From Funneliformis mosseae (taxonomy: Eukaryota > Glomeromycota > Glomeromycetes > Glomerales > Glomeraceae): a DNA stretch of 19,167 nucleotides. Each line of letters begins with the position of its first letter. Within the stretch, counting starts at the first letter, position 1. Below the pieces are notes generated by a model. That model saw only the letters and a list, made by a program, of their open reading frames with translations. It did no database searches and had not been told where the DNA came from. The stretch lies in the NCBI GenBank assembly GCA_910592005.1, contig CAJVPP010001569.1, positions 1 to 19,167 on the forward strand, given 5' to 3'. This document shows, piece after piece, positions 1-10,185 of this stretch. The position numbers and the translations under genes were made by a program.

Positions 1-42
1 CAAAATTTTATATACATAAATCTAGTAAAATTCATTTTAAGC

Positions 43-277
43 AAAACTTCGTTGTATCAAAAAAAAAATTCATTATAAAAAAAATTTGTTATAAAGAGAG
101 TCATTTTATATATAAATTTTTCTAACTTTAATTCATTAAACGTAATACAAATTTTTAATTACTAAATTCAGTATAATAAGGGTTTTTTTATATTTAAAAA
201 TCTGTCTGACACTGAAAATCTGTTCTATTGTAAAATTCGTTATATCAAAATTCGTTGTAGAAAGAGTTGACTGTATA
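43..277. repeat. Two related dispersed-repeat-like segments
   Basis: Segments at about 43-117 and 230-277 share the same order of short blocks: TTCGTTRTATCAAAA, then a second TTCRTTRTA-like block, then AAAGAG-GT and an AT-rich end. The same wording repeated within one segment and again about 185 bp later suggests the end of a dispersed repeat, possibly a degenerate terminal repeat of a mobile element. No transposase-like frame is present. The element type is not known to me. Confidence 0.35.
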
Positions 278-290
278 AAAAAAATTATGA

Positions 291-572
291 AACGCTTTCT
301 TTAAGAAAATTATTTTAAAAATATTTCTCTTAAAAAGATTTATTCTGAAAATATTTCTCTTAAAAGGAATCATTTCAAAAATATTTTTTTTGAAAAAATT
401 ATTTAGGTAACACTTTTTTTAAAAAAAATTATTCTAATAACATTTCTTAAAATAAAATTATTTAAGAAATATTTCTTTTAAAAGAAATTATTCTATTAAT
501 ATTTCTCTTAAAGAAAATTGTTTCAGTAATATTTCTCTTAAAAAAAATCATTTTAAGAATGCTTCTCTTAAT
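291..572. repeat. Degenerate 30-bp minisatellite, about 10 units
   Basis: A unit close to AATATTTCTCTTAAAA followed by an AAATTATTYTA-like half recurs with a regular period. The TATTTCTCTT-type block starts near 292, 322, 352, 382, 411, 441, 470, 500, 530 and 560, so spacing is 30 bp with occasional 29. Units differ by several substitutions, and the poly-A and poly-T parts vary in length. Every unit carries TAA in at least one frame, so a protein repeat is unlikely. Confidence 0.8.
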
Positions 573-1373
573 GGGAAATATGATTCTTAAACAAAATTTT
601 ATCATAATAATTTGACTTAGATTTTAATTAATTATTCTAAGCTAAGCTAAATTAAAATAAAAATGGCTTAGTTTAAACTGATGATAAGTCAAGTTAAATT
701 AATTTACTTATATAAAACTTTAATAAAGGCAAAAAAAAATGCAAAATAAAAGATATACTTATATATTTTATTCATGATTTTAAATTAAAAATCATTACAA
801 TCTGTGTATATATTATGCATTATTATAATTTTATATTAGATACTAATTGGTCTAAATTATAGACTTATTTTAAACTATTCTTATAATACCTTAAGAAGGA
901 TTAATCATCTAATATATGTTAACTATCAATTGATTCAAATCAATATCTGACATTTAACATATATATTTTATTGATATAAAGTAATATAAAATACAAATTG
1001 CTATAATATATCTAAAGTTAAAAAATGATAAACTTTCTCAATATTTACAATGATTTCTTATTATCTATTATTAAAGTTAAAGATAAATATTTTACAAACT
1101 CAATCTATATATTCAATATTATGATATTTTGAAAATTTTAGATTATGATAAATAATAATCATTTAAAAGACATATATTTATGCCTTTATTATTCTATACT
1201 TTTTTACACTTGCTTTTTTAATAAGCCACAAGAAAGCAGCATATCCTACTATACACTTAATGATTTTTTTTCTTTTATTCTTGCAATGATCTGCTTCATT
1301 TAAAAAAATTGATTTAAAAGAATATACTTTAATCATAAATTTATAAGAATTGGTCATTTACAAGCCAAATAGG

Positions 1374-1383
1374 ATCACGTGAT
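1374..1383. promoter_or_regulatory. Palindromic E-box ATCACGTGAT
   Basis: This is a perfect 10-bp palindrome with the CACGTG core bound by basic helix-loop-helix factors such as Cbf1, Pho4 or USF types. It lies about 440 bp upstream of the carrier start codon. The same ATCACGTGA core recurs at 12693 upstream of the kinase gene. Binding is inferred from the motif only. Confidence 0.4.
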
Positions 1384-1821
1384 TTTATTTGTAAATGTAA
1401 CGTAAGACACTCCCCCAAAAAATTACGTAATATATGTTCATGGTAAATTATTCCTTACCAAATGTAGGGGAATAACAATTTGCCGATCCTTGAGCCTCAA
1501 AATCACAACATTTGATCACATATTTAGCCATTCATAAGAGAATGATCTGGAAAAAGCAAGAGCTGTTAATTGTAATATTAGAAAAATTAATATAAAGAAA
1601 AATCTTTTTTTTTTCGAACAACAATTAATTATTTCGTAAAAGAAAAGCCAAGTTCGATTTTAAAATTTCATAAGATTTCATAAGTTCGGAAAGATTACAC
1701 TTTGATGGATCATCTTGTCGGATAGTCCCGTTATATGTAACAAAAAAAAACCTATAAATAATGATCTTTTTTCAGGTAACATGAAATCCGTATAATTTTC
1801 TTTTTGAGAAAAGATTTTAAA

Positions 1822-3230
1822 ATGGGTAAAATTTTTTTTTTTTTATTGATTAATAATTTAATAATTTAATTAATTGTAATCCGGATTTCTTTGATGAATT
1901 TTTTTATTAGCCGAAAGCTTTAATGATTTCTTGGCAGGTAAATTAAACATATAAATATAAAATCACAGAGATAATAAATATATATATAATAAATGATTGA
2001 ATTTTACAGGATATATTAGTGGTGTGGCAGGTTTGCTTGTGGGAAGCCCCTTAGATGTCCTAAAAGTACGGCTCCAAACACAAGGTTTACATACGTCATC
2101 TATCAGAACCTTGACAGAAATGAAACAGAAAGAAGGGGTAAATATTTTATTTATGAATTATATCTTTTTTTTTTTTTAAAAAAAAAAAAATATACACTAA
2201 TAAACGGTTACTTCCTTTTTTTTTTCTTTTTTTTGTAGATGAAGTCATTATTAAAAGGGGTAGAATCACCGATCATAGGGTTGGCATTATTGAATTCAAT
2301 TTTATTTGCATCTTATGGAGGAATTATAAGAGCTTTTGAAAAATACGATGGTAAATCACCATTTGTTCCAACATTGTCTCAAGTTTATTTTGCAGGATTC
2401 GGTGCTGGCATTGCTTGTTTCTTAGCAAGTACTCCAACTGAATTGGTTAAATGCAGAACTCAAGCTGTTGTTAATTCTTCCACTTGGAATGTCTTCAAAT
2501 CCATCTTATTCACCCAAGGAATCAGAGGTGAAATATATTACCCAATGTTTTTTTTTTTATTTTTATTTTATTGAACAATGATTTGATATCTTCATTAGGA
2601 TTTTACCATGGAGCGCTTATTACAATTATCCGGGATGCACCAGGATATGGTGTTTATTTTTGGTATGTGATATAAATGACAAATGTAATTTAGCACAAAA
2701 GGTTTCAAAGGGATTAAAATTTACAATTATGATTTATAAGGGCATACGAAGGATTGAAAAGGGTATTAGGAGTAACCATGGCTAATTCTAGCGAAAATGT
2801 CATAAAGCTATTATTTGCTGGTGGAATGGCCGGAATATTATCTTGGAGTAGTATTTATCCGTTAGGTACGTATTAAAAAGTTGTAAACGTTTGAATGCGT
2901 TTTGTTAAAGGTATTAACAATCCAACGCATGTCACAGACGTCATCAAATCCCGATTACAAACGCAAATAAGTCTTCCACCATCGTCAATGAATCTGAACT
3001 CGATATTAACGTTAAACCCACATTTGGAAGAATTAGCACCACTTGTGAGCGAAAATAGACCTTATTACAATGGTATAATTGATTGTACTATAAAATCTTA
3101 CCGTGCTGAAGGAATTTCCGTGTTTTTTAGAGGAATAACGCCTACGCTTATTCGTGCTTTGCCTGTGAATGCTGTTACATTTTATATTTATGAGGCAATG
3201 ATCAAATGGTTAAACGATACACCAAAGTAA
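1822..3230 (+). CDS. Mitochondrial carrier protein (SLC25 family), basic-amino-acid/SLC25A45-like
   Basis: Inner mitochondrial membrane solute exchanger. Inferred exons are 1822-1825, 1911-1937, 2010-2137, 2239-2527, 2599-2662, 2741-2865 and 2938-3230; all introns are GT-AG and the joined frame gives 309 residues, normal for the family. All three signature repeats are present: PLDVLK (residues 24-29), PTELVK (119-124) and PLDVIK (211-216), each followed by R-x-Q. The second resembles ornithine carriers (PTELVKCR). The third repeat and C-terminus, with PLDVIKSRLQTQ, a DC-x-x-SY-x-EG block, FFRGIT and PVNAVTFYIYE, resemble animal SLC25A29/45/48. A basic or modified amino acid, or carnitine, is therefore the likely substrate, but sequence alone does not settle it. 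The first coding exon is only ATGG; the frame upstream of exon 2 is closed by TGA, so a splice is required. A candidate poly(A) signal AATAAA lies at 3371-3376. Confidence 0.9.
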
Positions 3231-3989
3231 CCTTGTTAATTCGAATTATATTTATTTTATTGTAATTAATAATTAATCATAATCATAATGTAATGAATAT
3301 TCAACCAATTGCTTCGTGTGGCAAAGTATTTATTATTATTTGGTTTGGTTGTGTTTGTTATAGAAATATTAATAAATGGAAATAGCATTTCCCAGTTTGG
3401 TTGTTAATTTTTTAGTGTAAGATAAAGTTTCTTAAAAAAAAAAAAAAAAAAGAATTCATCTTTTCTTGGCATTTTTTTTTATTTTATTTTTTTCATTTCG
3501 TCAAAGTTATATTTAATCAACCATCCCGACCATTATTATCAATTTCCAACTTATGATGGAGAAAAAACCTTTTTTTTAGGTTTTGAAAGGGTAGAAGTGT
3601 GTATGTAGGTGAGAGGAGTTAAAAAACAAATAACATATGCATAAGTCAGAAAGCGGACATATAAAGACATCGGAAAAAATCAGTTATTGAGTCCGTAAAT
3701 AATAAACCATTATTATTATTATTATAATAATAATCGTTTATTAATTCCTGCATATAATGCATAAAGGTTGGTGAGCGTCAAATATAATTTCCGAAACTAA
3801 CACCTTGAAGCCCGCAGCAAAAAAAAAAAAATCATTTTTTTTTATTTTTTTAGGATCGATTTAGTCGATCTCAATATATAAATAAAATAAAATTCAAAAT
3901 GTTCAACAAAGCTCTCTTTTTTTAAAACATTTTTTACTTCGATCATATGGTTCATTCATTTAATCATTCATTTGATAGATATTTTATTT

Positions 3990-4023
<34 letters not shown>

Positions 4024-4128
4024 GAATTCACCACCTTATTTTACATTTAAATTATTTTAAAAACAAAATATTTTGTCTTCGTCTATTTTTCCCCCACTTC
4101 CCCCTTTCCTTCCCCTCAATTTTTCTCA
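3231..4128. other. Intergenic: carrier 3' region and BTB-TLDc upstream region
   Basis: The first 150 bp are the probable 3' UTR of the carrier. An (ATT)n/(AAT)n stretch near 3709-3734 contains the palindrome ATTATTATTATAATAATAAT. A 29-base T run at 3992-4020 sits about 110 bp before the BTB-TLDc start and is followed by a leader made almost only of C and T (about 4078-4128). Long poly(dA:dT) runs commonly exclude nucleosomes in fungal promoters; that role here is inferred. No gene is visible. Confidence 0.55.
3371..3376 (+). terminator. Candidate poly(A) signal AATAAA of the carrier gene
   Basis: A canonical AATAAA lies 141 bp after the carrier stop codon, followed by a GT-rich stretch at about 3393-3418. 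This is a plausible cleavage and polyadenylation site, though AATAAA also arises easily by chance in such AT-rich DNA. Confidence 0.35.
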
Positions 4129-5951
4129 ATGTCTACTGATTTTACAACAATTTTGTTAGCAGACTTAAGTAACCTTCTTGAGGAAGGTATTGACTACAAT
4201 GTTATTATTCAGGTTGGCGAAGAACCGAAGATAAAATCGTTCCGAGCCCATTCCGGTATTCTCCGTGCCAGATGTCCTTACTTTCGCACGGCATTATCCG
4301 AAAAATGGGTCAAATCACGAGAAGATGGTAAAATTGAATATAAAAAGCCAAACATTTCTGCCGAAGTTTTTGATGTAGTTCTCAAGTAAGATTGCATCAT
4401 CAAAATTAACTTTCCCCCCTCCTCCCTCCTCCCCCCGGGAAAAAAATTAAATTATTCTTTTAATAAATTTTTTTTTTCCCTTTATTTTTTTATAAAAAAA
4501 AAAATAATAACAATGATAATTTAATTAATTAAATAAATAAATAAAGGTATATTTACACGGGTAAGATTGCGTTAGACCAACAAGATGGAACAGGAATTCT
4601 CAGAATATTGATGGCAGCGGATGAATTGATTTTACATGACTTGTTTGGATTCATTCAACAACATCTAATAGAACACAAAGCGGAATGGATGCAAGAGAAT
4701 TTCGATCTGGTGCGTCGAACCGTATTTCAAAACGATCGATTAAAAAAGCTTCAAGAATATTGTGTGGATAGGATATGTAAAGACCCCCCTCTGTTATTCA
4801 ATTTGGAGGATTACCTTTCGGTAAACTTAACCGTGCTGTTGAGAGTTTTTCAAAGGGATGATTTACAGCTCGATGAGATTAAAGTTTGGGATTACTTAAT
4901 ACGATGGGGAATAGCTCAAACTTGCGCTTCAACAGAAACACCGGATTTATCCTTGGAAGATATCACCAAATGGTCGGAGGAGGACATAAAAACGTTACAA
5001 TCCACGATACACCAGTGTATTCCTTTAATTAGATTATTTCAAATTTCCTCAAAAGATTTTTATAGTAAAATCATGCCATATGAAAGCATCTTACCTAAAG
5101 TTCTTTATGAGGATATCATGAGATATCACATGGTACCCGATTGCCCGAGACCTTCCTCTTTGATGCCACCGAGAAGGGGAGGTTTCGAATCAAATTTATT
5201 AAGGATGAAACATGTCGCTTTAATTTCGAGTTGGATCGATAGAAACGATTTAAATGTTTTTTATAATTCTACGTGTATCCCTTATGAATTTGGGAACATC
5301 CCTTACGAATTCAAGTTGCTTGTAAGGGGAAGTCGAGATGGATTTTCTCCTGCAGCATTTCACACAAGGTGTGATTTGCAAGGTCCGACCATCTTGATCT
5401 TAAAAATTCATGGGACCGGACAGTTAATCGGAGGGTACAATCCAATTTCTTGGGATTCCACGAACAAATGGGGAAATACAAAAGATAGTTTCCTTTTTTC
5501 CTTAGGGGATGGGGAAGACCTAAAGAACATCATGTTTAGTAGAGTTCAAGAACCTTCAAGAGCGGTTTTATGCTCGCAGGCGATCGGTCCATGTTTCGGA
5601 AGTGGGGATTTAGTTATGGGGGGAACTCATGCCAACTTTAATTTGGATTTAGGTTGTTCTTGTAAAAGACAATCTTACGAAAGACATTTAATCACAAACC
5701 ATGATAGATTCTCAGTTGATGAGTATGAAATATTTAAAATTATACCTAAATTAAATGTTAGAACAAACCAAAATTATACTCATAATACTAGGTCAAGTGG
5801 AAGGTTTTCTCTCTTATTATCTCAAAATAATTATTTCTCTCCTCAATCTTCACCTATTTCTCATAATTCTCATCCTATTCCTACTCCTCATAATCCTCAT
5901 AATCCTCATAATACTCACGCTCCACCCATACCACCCCGTCAAATTAATTGA
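4129..5951 (+). CDS. BTB-BACK-TLDc domain protein
   Basis: Two exons, 4129-4385 and 4547-5951, joined within a Lys codon give 553 residues. The BTB/POZ domain covers roughly residues 10-118 (D-Y-N-V-I-I-QVGEE, FRAHSGILRARCPYFRTAL, then YIYTGKI across the splice). A BACK-like helical region follows (about 119-210). A TLDc domain covers about 303-487, with GSRDGFSPAAFH (residues 347-358), LIGGYNPISW, FLFSLGDG and CFGSGDLVMGG as recognisable blocks. BTB proteins are commonly substrate adaptors for Cullin-3 ubiquitin ligases; TLDc domains are linked to oxidative-stress response and V-ATPase regulation. Which applies here is unknown. The C-terminal tail (about 488-553) is Asn/His/Pro-rich, with three PHN units and a final PPIPPR that resembles an SH3 ligand. 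This architecture is strongly expanded in Glomeromycotina. GC is clearly higher than in the flanks, as expected for a real gene. AATAAA at 6146-6151 may be its poly(A) signal. Confidence 0.92.
5886..5912 (+). repeat. Three perfect 9-bp tandem units inside the BTB-TLDc tail
   Basis: CCTCATAAT is repeated three times without change and in frame, encoding Pro-His-Asn three times. Imperfect relatives (TCTCATAAT, TCTCATCCT) lie just upstream. Because the unit is a multiple of three, copy number could vary between strains without breaking the frame. Confidence 0.8.
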
Positions 5952-7145
5952 GAGAAATAGAATTAAAAAATAGACAAATTTGGGGTATTTTTCTTTTATA
6001 CCTTTGATTTAGAAATATATTGTATATTGAATAATGCATATGTATTTAAGTTATCGTTTTACTTGTGCCGAAAGAAAAAAAAACCCCCAATTTTAGCTGG
6101 CTAAGTTGTACAAAAATTTTTTTTTTCGTGTTTTGTAAGATGATTAATAAAAAGGTTTTATTTTTCTAAAAAAATTATTTATCATATATATATATTTATC
6201 GTTTTAACTTAAACTGGACAAAAGATGATTTATTACAAAAATGTCTTGATGTTGTCGAAACTTGCTGTTTTATTCTAAGAAAGATGAAGGTTGCACACTT
6301 CACTTTAATGGTCCTTTGTTTTCAACGAAATCTTTTCGAGTTATCAAGGTTTGAGAAGGAAGATAAATACATACGAAGGAATAGGTCTAAAGAGACCAAT
6401 AACGCTCTTATTTATTTTCACTTTCCGATGACTAAAAAATTAAGGCCCACGCTTTAACTTTTATTCAAAATCCATAGAAAATTATAAAGACTTCCTCTTA
6501 AAAAAAAGATTTTTTTATCTACAACGGTTGCTAAAACTCGCGTTGGTTTTATGGGCATAGGTGTTAACGTTAAGTCCGTATTTAAGGTGATAATGACACG
6601 TGAAAAAAAAGCAAATCGTTGAGCAGAAGGAAATTAACTGTGGTAAAAGGTTATTAAAGGTTTATTATATATAGATAAGTAGCATACAACATTATTATGG
6701 GAGATGCATATGGGCTGAAAGCATCACAAGACAAATCCTTATCAATCAATAGGGTTATGAATATATATATATATATATAAAAAAGCATGTTGACACTTTT
6801 TGATCCTAAATTAGTTCACATAATATGACATTAAAAAAATAAATAACCCCTTATCTCTTTAGATTGAATTTTTTTTTTTTCATCCCAGACTTTTATTCTC
6901 TCATTACTATTATTAAAATGAAAAAAGAAAATAGATGAAATAATCAACTTTTTAATTTATTTTATACAATCATATTATTCATATTATTAAATATTCTAAT
7001 AATCTAATGTACAAAAAAGAGGGGAATAAGAATTCACTATATAACTTAAAGCGTAGCGTATAATATTTTCGTCAAAGGTGGGGGAAAAAAATAATAATAA
7101 AATAAAAATACAATACACATAAAATACAAGCATAATAAAAAAAAT
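5952..7145. other. Convergent intergenic region between BTB-TLDc and F-box genes
   Basis: This holds the 3' ends of two converging genes. AATAAA at 6146-6151 is a candidate signal for the plus-strand gene, and TTTATT at 6956-6961 (AATAAA on the minus strand) for the minus-strand gene. An (AT)10 microsatellite lies at about 6760-6779, and a CACGTG box at 6597-6602. Nothing here has a convincing coding frame or a tRNA B box. Confidence 0.5.
6760..6779. repeat. (AT)n microsatellite
   Basis: About ten uninterrupted AT dinucleotides in the convergent intergenic region. Simple sequence, with no sign of function. Confidence 0.8.
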
Positions 7146-9020
7146 CTAGATTACATGACGTACGAATTCCGAAATTTTTACAGGTTTATCTTGTAAGTAG
7201 GCACCAACCAGACGATAATCGTAACCCAAATAATGAGTCCACCAACGGACGTATAATGTCTCAAGAGGGGCGGTAGTATTTTGTAAAAATAATTGCATCG
7301 GATTATCACCTATGTATATCCAAATATTCAGGTGACGTAGGGTGACGGGCATTAGACCACCCAAATCCCTCCAAAGAGCCTCATCATCCCACGAGATACG
7401 ATCCATTCGAAATATGCTCAGACTCTTTAATTTACATTCGGATGATGTTAGGATGTCAACCAAATGATTTATTTGTACTTTGGCAATCGGAACTCCTAAT
7501 CTGATGATCTTTGGACAATTTTGAGCCACCGCTTCAATAATTGTAGGTGATATGGTATGATGTTGTTGATTATCAACGGGTTTATAATACACCTCTTCCA
7601 GATGTGTTGGATTATTTTGTATTAAGGAAACCACCACATTATCCCAACTATAAGTAGATTCTACGATATGTATTTTACAAAGTGATGGAAACGTTGCACA
7701 CATCAAAGGTGCAAGGATCTCATCCGTCGCGAATGAGCAATTCTTGATTACCAACTCTTCTAAATTTATACAAGCCGCCAACCCTTCCAAGATCGATCCC
7801 GTTGATAAGGAGGTGGAGATGGAAGAGGATGATGATGATGGATAATTTGAATTATTAAAGTGAACATAAATAATTTCAATCGAGATTAGATGATTGGCTT
7901 GGGATCCAAGTGACGCGAGTGTTAATGCGGGATAAGTAGAATATCCAAACAGTTTAATACGTCTCAGATTATTTTGTATGCTAATTAACGATGCTAAATT
8001 CTGCTCATCTTCGGGATGCGGAGCTTGATTAAAGGAGTAATCTACAACCTCTAAAGTTTCAATATTCTTGGCATATTTCGATAAATACCCAAAGATTGAC
8101 CAATCTGTTATATAATGAATGGACAGCCTTCTCAATTGAGCAAGGTACGTATCAATTCCGGCGGAATAAAGCAACAAAGGATATGCTTTCCAGATTTCTT
8201 TATTACCCCAATCAAGGGAGAGGGATCGAATGCTCGACCGACGGCTAAAAAATAATGTGCAAAGAGTTCGGTATACCAACAAGCTAGGTTCCGTGTTGAA
8301 TGGACTATGTCTAAATAAAATGTTAAATACGTATTGTAATGTTGTATGTGTATATGTATATATATATGTATTTATTTACATATACAGATATCATTTTTTT
8401 TTTTTTGTTTATTTAGAAAAAAAAAAAAAAAAAGGAAGAAAAAAAAGTTTCAATTAATGATTATGATCGATGAATTAGCAAAAGTTGGATAATTTGATTT
8501 ATTTATTTATTATTTTTCTCTTTTTTTAGTACCGTTTCGGGGAGGCAGAATATTTTGTTTGGGTACGATCTGTCCATCTTTGAACTATGCTATAAAGGTT
8601 TCCCATGCTAAGATGACGTAAAAAGGAGATATAGTCAAATACCGGAACTCGTCTGCGATTAGAGATTCCAATAATGTCATTATTGACGAGATAAGCCTTT
8701 TCAAGTTCCGTGAGACAAGTTAAGTAAACATCTATTATGGTCGATGGTGTTAAATCTTGAAAAGGTTGAGACCATAATGAAGGAACTGAATTTTCACACC
8801 AGATTCTATTAACCAAAGCGCAAGATTGTAATGTCTTGTAATCATCTTCTAGGTGTGAAAATATTTCAATGAGTACGTCCGCTGGAAGTTTTAATTTGTT
8901 AACCTTTCGTTGTCGAGAAACTGATGAATTCGTGAGGGTAAATTGGTCATTGTTAACAGCCCCTTTGCCCTTTAATAAATTAGTCAAATTTCCCTTCAAT
9001 GCACTTAAGCGTCGACGCAT
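7146..9020 (-). CDS. F-box protein with a long leucine-rich C-terminal region
   Basis: Two exons on the minus strand, 9020-8533 and 8310-7146, give 550 residues. The donor is GTACTA after CCG-AAA-CG, and the acceptor is a T-rich TTTATTTAG. A second acceptor 27 bases further on (exon from 8283) keeps the frame and gives 541 residues. The F-box is at residues about 44-88 (LPADVLIEIFSHL, then L-x-x-CALVNRIWCENSVPSLW). The rest is rich in leucine and isoleucine, with irregular repeats such as LEELVIKNCSF, LESLSIF-like and LRHLNIW segments that suggest a degenerate leucine-rich-repeat fold. F-box proteins bind Skp1 and bring substrates to SCF ubiquitin ligases; the substrate cannot be told. The N-terminus is basic (MRRRLSALKG). 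This family is heavily expanded in Glomeromycotina. The gene converges with the BTB-TLDc gene. Confidence 0.87.
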
Positions 9021-10185
9021 TTTATAATCCGATTCATTTGTTTTTTAATAATTATAAAGTTGGATTGAGTCTTTATAGGGTATTGGAATAAAAAAAAAAA
9101 AATATTAATAATAAATTTCAATCTCAAAAGGATATCAAATAGTCAAAAAAATTTTTTTTTTATTTTATAAAAGAAAGGATTAGTGATAAAAGGAGAGAGA
9201 GAGAGAGAAAAAAAAAAAAAAAAAAAAATAAATGATTGTTTAGGAAAGCGAAGGTCAAAATTTTTAATTTATACAACACAACGAGCCACATTTGGGAGAA
9301 ATAATTCCGCCTTTTGCGCCGAATTGTACAACACATTCCACACTCGCAATTTATCTCGTGGAGCCTGTCAATCCCAAGTTTGGTTAGTGAGACCAGACAA
9401 GGAATCCACAAATCAGGGATTAATTTATGCGTATTGCTGCGCGGACATATGTTTAAGCAATAATTGTAGGGAATTTCTATCGGTGGTGTTCTTCCGATAA
9501 ATAAACATCTCTTTTTTTTTTTTTTAAAAGAGAAAAATTAAAATTTTATATTTTGGGAAGTGGCTTGAAAAAAAAAAAAACCCTTAAAAAAATCAAGATT
9601 AGATCGACAAAAATCTTGACTTCACAATTCGTTAGTTTTAACTTTAGTTAATCCCGACATTATAAATCTAAATTTACTCAATGTCTTGTTATAAATTGGG
9701 TGGTGCTTTTTTTTTATGACACCTACCGTGTGGCGCTTTATTTAATTTTTAAATTATCGAATTGAAAATCATAAATTAATTTCCGGATTATTATATGTCC
9801 TTAGTTTCGTTACAATTTCTTCCAAACAAAATATATATCTTTTAAAAATATTTCGTACATATTACTGTCAGAATAAAAATTATTTTTATCCGTAGTTAAT
9901 TTGTTCGAATATTTGAAAACTCAACATTTCACGATTTTTTTTTTTTTTTTTATTTACAAATAATTCATATGTACTTCACGTAATTATTTACAATTAAAAA
10001 ATAATTCGCATGTAGAAATCAGTAGAATGTCAAAGAATGTTTATAGTGAAGGTGAATTTTCTTCCTCCTTTAATCCACGAAAATTCGAAACTTATCTACG
10101 TTATTATTACATTTATTAAAGAAAAAAATATACTAATCTAAATAAAAGTATATTGATTTCTCTCATTAGAATATGAATGATTTTA
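9021..10185. other. Intergenic region between F-box gene and unknown membrane protein gene
   Basis: The part next to 9021 is the probable F-box promoter, with a (GA)n tract and poly-A run at about 9193-9228. A stretch at about 9232-9500 is visibly richer in GC than its surroundings and contains a frame without homology that I recognise (see findings). The rest is AT-rich. TTTATT at 10112-10117 is a candidate minus-strand poly(A) signal for the gene ending at 10186. Confidence 0.5.

Larger units (their letters stand above)
1..1821. other. AT-rich left flank and upstream region of the carrier gene
   Basis: No coding region is visible here; stop codons are dense in every frame. The left part (1-280) contains two segments that resemble each other, and 291-572 is a 30-bp tandem repeat; both are listed separately. 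From about 1360 to 1821 the sequence is slightly richer in GC and probably holds the promoter and 5' leader of the mitochondrial carrier. It includes a perfect 10-bp palindrome with a CACGTG core at 1374-1383 and a tandem pair of ATTTCATAAG at 1665-1684. Confidence 0.6.

Noticed and set aside
291..572. CRISPR-like regular spacing
   Set aside because: The period is continuous with no unique spacers, the units are degenerate, and the split genes around it are eukaryotic.
6390..6403. Short hairpin GGTCT-AAAG-AGACC
   Set aside because: A five-base stem without further structure is expected by chance in a region of this length.
9160..9411. Minus-strand 83-codon frame
   Set aside because: It ends in a poly-Phe/Leu stretch that is only the complement of the GA/poly-A tract, and nothing in it resembles a known protein.
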